Source: Bacillota bacterium | GTDB taxonomy: Bacteria; Bacillota; Sulfobacillia; Symbiobacteriales; Symbiobacteriaceae | Direction of reading: 5' to 3' | DNA: 8,744 nucleotides | Assembly (NCBI GenBank): GCA_028287415.1 | Contig: JAQBPS010000074.1 | Span: 1 to 8,744 of the forward strand | Shown here: positions 6,862 to 8,744 of the stretch, one piece after another | Position numbering within the stretch: the stretch's first letter is position 1 | Layout: each line of letters opens with the position of its first letter | Program-made: the position numbers and the translations under genes | The notes under the pieces: generated by a model | Seen by the model: the letters and a program-made list of their open reading frames with translations, nothing else | Databases searched by the model: none | What the model was told of the DNA's origin: nothing

Positions 6862-6874
6862 GAGGTAATTGCCC

Positions 6875-7777
6875 ATGCGGGTCACTAATCAGATGATGAG
6901 CACCGCCCTGCTGGGGAACTTGAACAACCTGCGGGCTCGCAATGCGAGCCTCACGGAGCAGATCTCCTCGGGCAACCGGATCACACTTGCTTCCGAGGAT
7001 CCAGGCGCTGCAAATGATGTGATGCGCGCCCAGAACCGTCTTCAGGTGCTCACCCAGTGGGGGACCGACCTCGGGGACACGAAAGACTGGGTCCGCTCTT
7101 CGGAGTCTGCGCTGAGCGGGATCACGGATCTGCTGAACAAGGCGAAGGAGATTGCCATGGTGGGCGCCAATGGCACGCTGGAGGAGAGTGTCCGCCAGCC
7201 GCTGGCAGCGCAGATGGACGCAGTGATGACGGATCTGCTCACGGCCCTGAACGGCAAACAGGGTGACGCAGCCATGTTCGCAGGCTTCAAGACCGGTGCC
7301 GATCCCTTCGCGATCGATCAGACCACGGGGACGGTCACGTATAACGGCGACACCGGTGCGATGAAGCGGGATGTGGGGCCGGGGGTGACCCTTACAGCAA
7401 ATCTGGACGGCAGCCGTTTCGGTGCGGTGACAGATCCAGCGCACCCGCTGAAGGTTGTCTGGCAGCTGGCACAGGATCTCAAGCTCACCTCAGGCTCGGC
7501 CGACGCGGTGCGCGGCAACCTGGACAACATGTCCAAGGCGCTGAGCAACGTTATCAACCTGCGCAGTGAAATTGGTGCCCGCGATCAGCGGATCGCGCAG
7601 CTCGATACCCTGCATGCGGACATGTCTGTTCAACTTCAGGATGCTTTGCAGCAGGCACAGGGCGTCGACATGCAGAAGGCTATCATGGAACTGGGCAATG
7701 CCGATACCACATATCGTGCAGCACTTCAGGTCGGTGCCAGGATCGTCCCCCCGACCCTGGTGGACTTCTTGAAGTAA
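6875..7777 (+). CDS. flgL: Flagellar hook-associated protein 3 (FlgL)
   Basis: Second junction protein, linking FlgK to flagellin. The 300-residue product starts MRVTNQMMSTALLGNLNNLR and continues with the flagellin-type N-terminal helix including the conserved SSGNRITLASEDPGAANDVM segment near residues 31-50. The C-terminal region QLDTLHADMSVQLQDALQQA and on is the matching coiled-coil half. ATG 6875 is chosen because AGGAGGT (6860-6866) lies eight bases before it; an in-frame TTG at 6869 would be only two bases from that site. The ribosome site again overlaps the stop codon of the previous gene, in the form TAGGAGGTA. The length is normal for FlgL. Confidence 0.95.
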   Translation: MRVTNQMMSTALLGNLNNLRARNASLTEQISSGNRITLASEDPGAANDVMRAQNRLQVLTQWGTDLGDTKDWVRSSESALSGITDLLNKAKEIAMVGANGTLEESVRQPLAAQMDAVMTDLLTALNGKQGDAAMFAGFKTGADPFAIDQTTGTVTYNGDTGAMKRDVGPGVTLTANLDGSRFGAVTDPAHPLKVVWQLAQDLKLTSGSADAVRGNLDNMSKALSNVINLRSEIGARDQRIAQLDTLHADMSVQLQDALQQAQGVDMQKAIMELGNADTTYRAALQVGARIVPPTLVDFLK

Positions 7778-7793
7778 TCAGGAGGGGTAACCG

Positions 7794-8210
7794 ATGGTTG
7801 GAGTGGCGGCAGACTCGCAGGCAGTGGATAAGGCTTTCGAGTTTGCTTACGGCCTCTTTGGCTTCCCGGCGGCCAAGCGGTTTGTGATTACGGAGATCCC
7901 GGGCGGTGGCGACATTTTCAAGCAGATGATCGCCCTGGATGAGGAAGGCCTGAGCTTTACCCTGGTCTATCCGTACGCCTTTTTCCCGGACTACGCCCCG
8001 GATATTCCCGATAGCGACCTGGAGGAACTGGGCGTGACCGAGGCGGACCAGGCGATTGTCATGGCGATCGCCAATGTGCCGGCGGAGTTCAAGGAGACCA
8101 CCGCGAATCTGAAGGCGCCGCTGGTTTTTAACCTGAAGTCTCGGAAGGCCCGCCAGGTCATTCTTACCGATGACTACGCGACTCGTCAGCGCCTGTTCAA
8201 GGCAGAATGA
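7794..8210 (+). CDS. fliW: Flagellar assembly factor FliW, CsrA antagonist
   Basis: Binds CsrA and relieves its repression of flagellin translation; flagellin in turn binds FliW, forming a three-part switch. The 138-residue protein is of usual length. Recognisable features are GLFGFP (20-25, where most FliW have GLPGFE), the LSFTLVYPYAFFPDY stretch (53-67) and TTANLKAPLVFNLKSRKARQ (102-121), the most conserved part of the family. The usual LQS segment after the first strands is replaced by FKQMIALDEEG (42-52), so the N-terminal half is divergent. ATG 7794 follows AGGAGGGG. The csrA gene starts 21 bases after its stop, the classical pairing. Confidence 0.9.
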   Translation: MVGVAADSQAVDKAFEFAYGLFGFPAAKRFVITEIPGGGDIFKQMIALDEEGLSFTLVYPYAFFPDYAPDIPDSDLEELGVTEADQAIVMAIANVPAEFKETTANLKAPLVFNLKSRKARQVILTDDYATRQRLFKAE

Positions 8211-8231
8211 GTTCCGGGAGGAGGCGCCGCC

Positions 8232-8519
8232 ATGCTGGTCCTGACCCGACGGTTGAATGAAAGCATCTTGATCGGGGACGACATTGAGATCAAGATTGTG
8301 CAGGTCAGGGGCTCTGGCGACCAGGCCGTCATTCGCCTGGGGATCTCAGCACCCAAACAGGTGACGGTGCTGCGTAAGGAAGTTTACGATGAGGTCGTTG
8401 CGGCCAACCGGCAGTCTGTACAGGTGGAAGTCTCGATCCCGAGCGAATTGCTCAAGGCAGTGCTATCATCTGCTGACGACGCTGACCAGGCCCCTGAGGA
8501 ACCTGTCAAACCTGAATAG
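8232..8519 (+). CDS. csrA: Carbon storage regulator CsrA (RsmA family)
   Basis: Dimeric RNA-binding protein that blocks ribosome sites at GGA motifs; in Gram-positive bacteria its main known target is the flagellin leader. The N-terminus MLVLTRRLNESILIG and the core RLGISAPKQVTVLRKEVYDE (35-54) are family hallmarks, with the RNA-contacting arginine equivalents at Arg6 and Arg48. Two features are unusual. The turn VRGSGDQAVIRLG (25-37) is about four residues longer than in E. coli or B. subtilis CsrA. The protein is 95 residues, against about 60-75 normally, ending in an acidic, proline-containing tail from about residue 80 (SADDADQAPEEP). ATG 8232 follows GGAGGAGG seven bases upstream. A strong terminator follows the stop. 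Confidence 0.93.
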   Translation: MLVLTRRLNESILIGDDIEIKIVQVRGSGDQAVIRLGISAPKQVTVLRKEVYDEVVAANRQSVQVEVSIPSELLKAVLSSADDADQAPEEPVKPE

Positions 8520-8525
8520 CAGCCG

Positions 8526-8556
8526 ATGCCGCTCCCTGCTGTGGAGTGGCATTTTT
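8526..8556 (+). terminator. Intrinsic terminator after csrA
   Basis: ATGCCGCTCC (8526-8535) and GGAGTGGCAT (8543-8552) form a 10-bp stem with one G-T pair, loop CTGCTGT, followed by TTTTATG. It starts six bases after the csrA stop and probably ends the comF-csrA unit. Confidence 0.88.
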
Positions 8557-8744
8557 ATGTAAAAGAATCACTTAACGTTTGTTCCCCAGCCTTCGATGAT
8601 TTTGGTAGCTACTTGTTGATGCATCAAGTGCACTTCGTTGCGAGCGGCGCACGAGAAATTCAGCCTGAATTTGCGGCTGAGCGAGATTGAGCGAGAAAGG
8701 CGGTGCAGAACGGGGTTAATCTGGAAAACGGGGTACAAATGGCG
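8557..8744 (+). other. Non-coding tail with palindromes and short direct repeats
   Basis: No convincing gene is visible in these 188 bases on either strand. They contain a weak sigma-D-like site (TAAC 8573-8576, N15, TTCGATGA 8592-8599), the overlapping palindromes TTGATGCATCAA (8616-8627) and AAGTGCACTT (8626-8635), TGAGCGAGA twice (8678-8686, 8688-8696) and AACGGGGT twice (8709-8716, 8727-8734). An ATG at 8739 is preceded by ACGGGG and could open a gene, but only six bases of it are present. In relatives the flagellin gene follows csrA, so this may be its leader. Confidence 0.4.

Overview
This is part of a late-flagellar gene cluster, all on the + strand, from a GC-rich Gram-positive bacterium. 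The order comF(C)-flgM-flgN-flgK-flgL-fliW-csrA matches the Bacillota arrangement known from Bacillus subtilis (comFC ... flgM-flgN-flgK-flgL ... fliW-csrA-hag). A SAM-I (S-box) riboswitch with a transcription terminator precedes metK, which is also typical of Bacillota. Strong AGGAGG-type ribosome sites and GC-rich codons suggest a high-GC clostridial lineage such as Symbiobacterium. That assignment is inference from style and synteny, not from a database match.

Layout. (1) 1-875: the 3' part of a flagellar rod/hook protein gene (FlgG/FlgF family), followed closely by a short FlgJ-type rod-binding protein gene. (2) 876-1132: an intergenic stretch with four successive hairpins. (3) 1133-1573: fabZ, fatty acid synthesis. 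(4) 1596-3094: a sigma-A promoter (TTGACA-N17-TACCAT), SAM-I riboswitch, antiterminator/terminator switch, metK and its terminator. (5) 3093-3620: a probable promoter and a small membrane-anchored protein that looks like the first half of a GT2 glycosyltransferase domain. (6) 3618-8519: a good sigma-D (FliA-type) promoter, then comF, flgM, flgN, flgK, flgL, fliW and csrA, with a terminator-like hairpin between flgM and flgN and a clear terminator after csrA. (7) 8520-8744: a non-coding tail with palindromes, short direct repeats and a weak sigma-D-like site. A flagellin gene would be expected beyond it.

How the genes fit together. The rod genes at the left build the axial structure. FlgM holds sigma-D until the hook is finished and FlgM is exported. 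FlgN is the chaperone for the junction proteins FlgK and FlgL. FliW and CsrA form the post-transcriptional switch that couples flagellin translation to its export. MetK and FabZ are housekeeping enzymes lying between the flagellar blocks, with MetK under its own SAM-responsive control.

I found no clearly new system. The items most worth a second look are regulatory. They are a hairpin that could hide the comF ribosome site only in read-through RNA, the terminator inside the flgM-flgN interval, unusual features in both FliW and CsrA, the run of hairpins before fabZ, and the repeat-rich tail after csrA.
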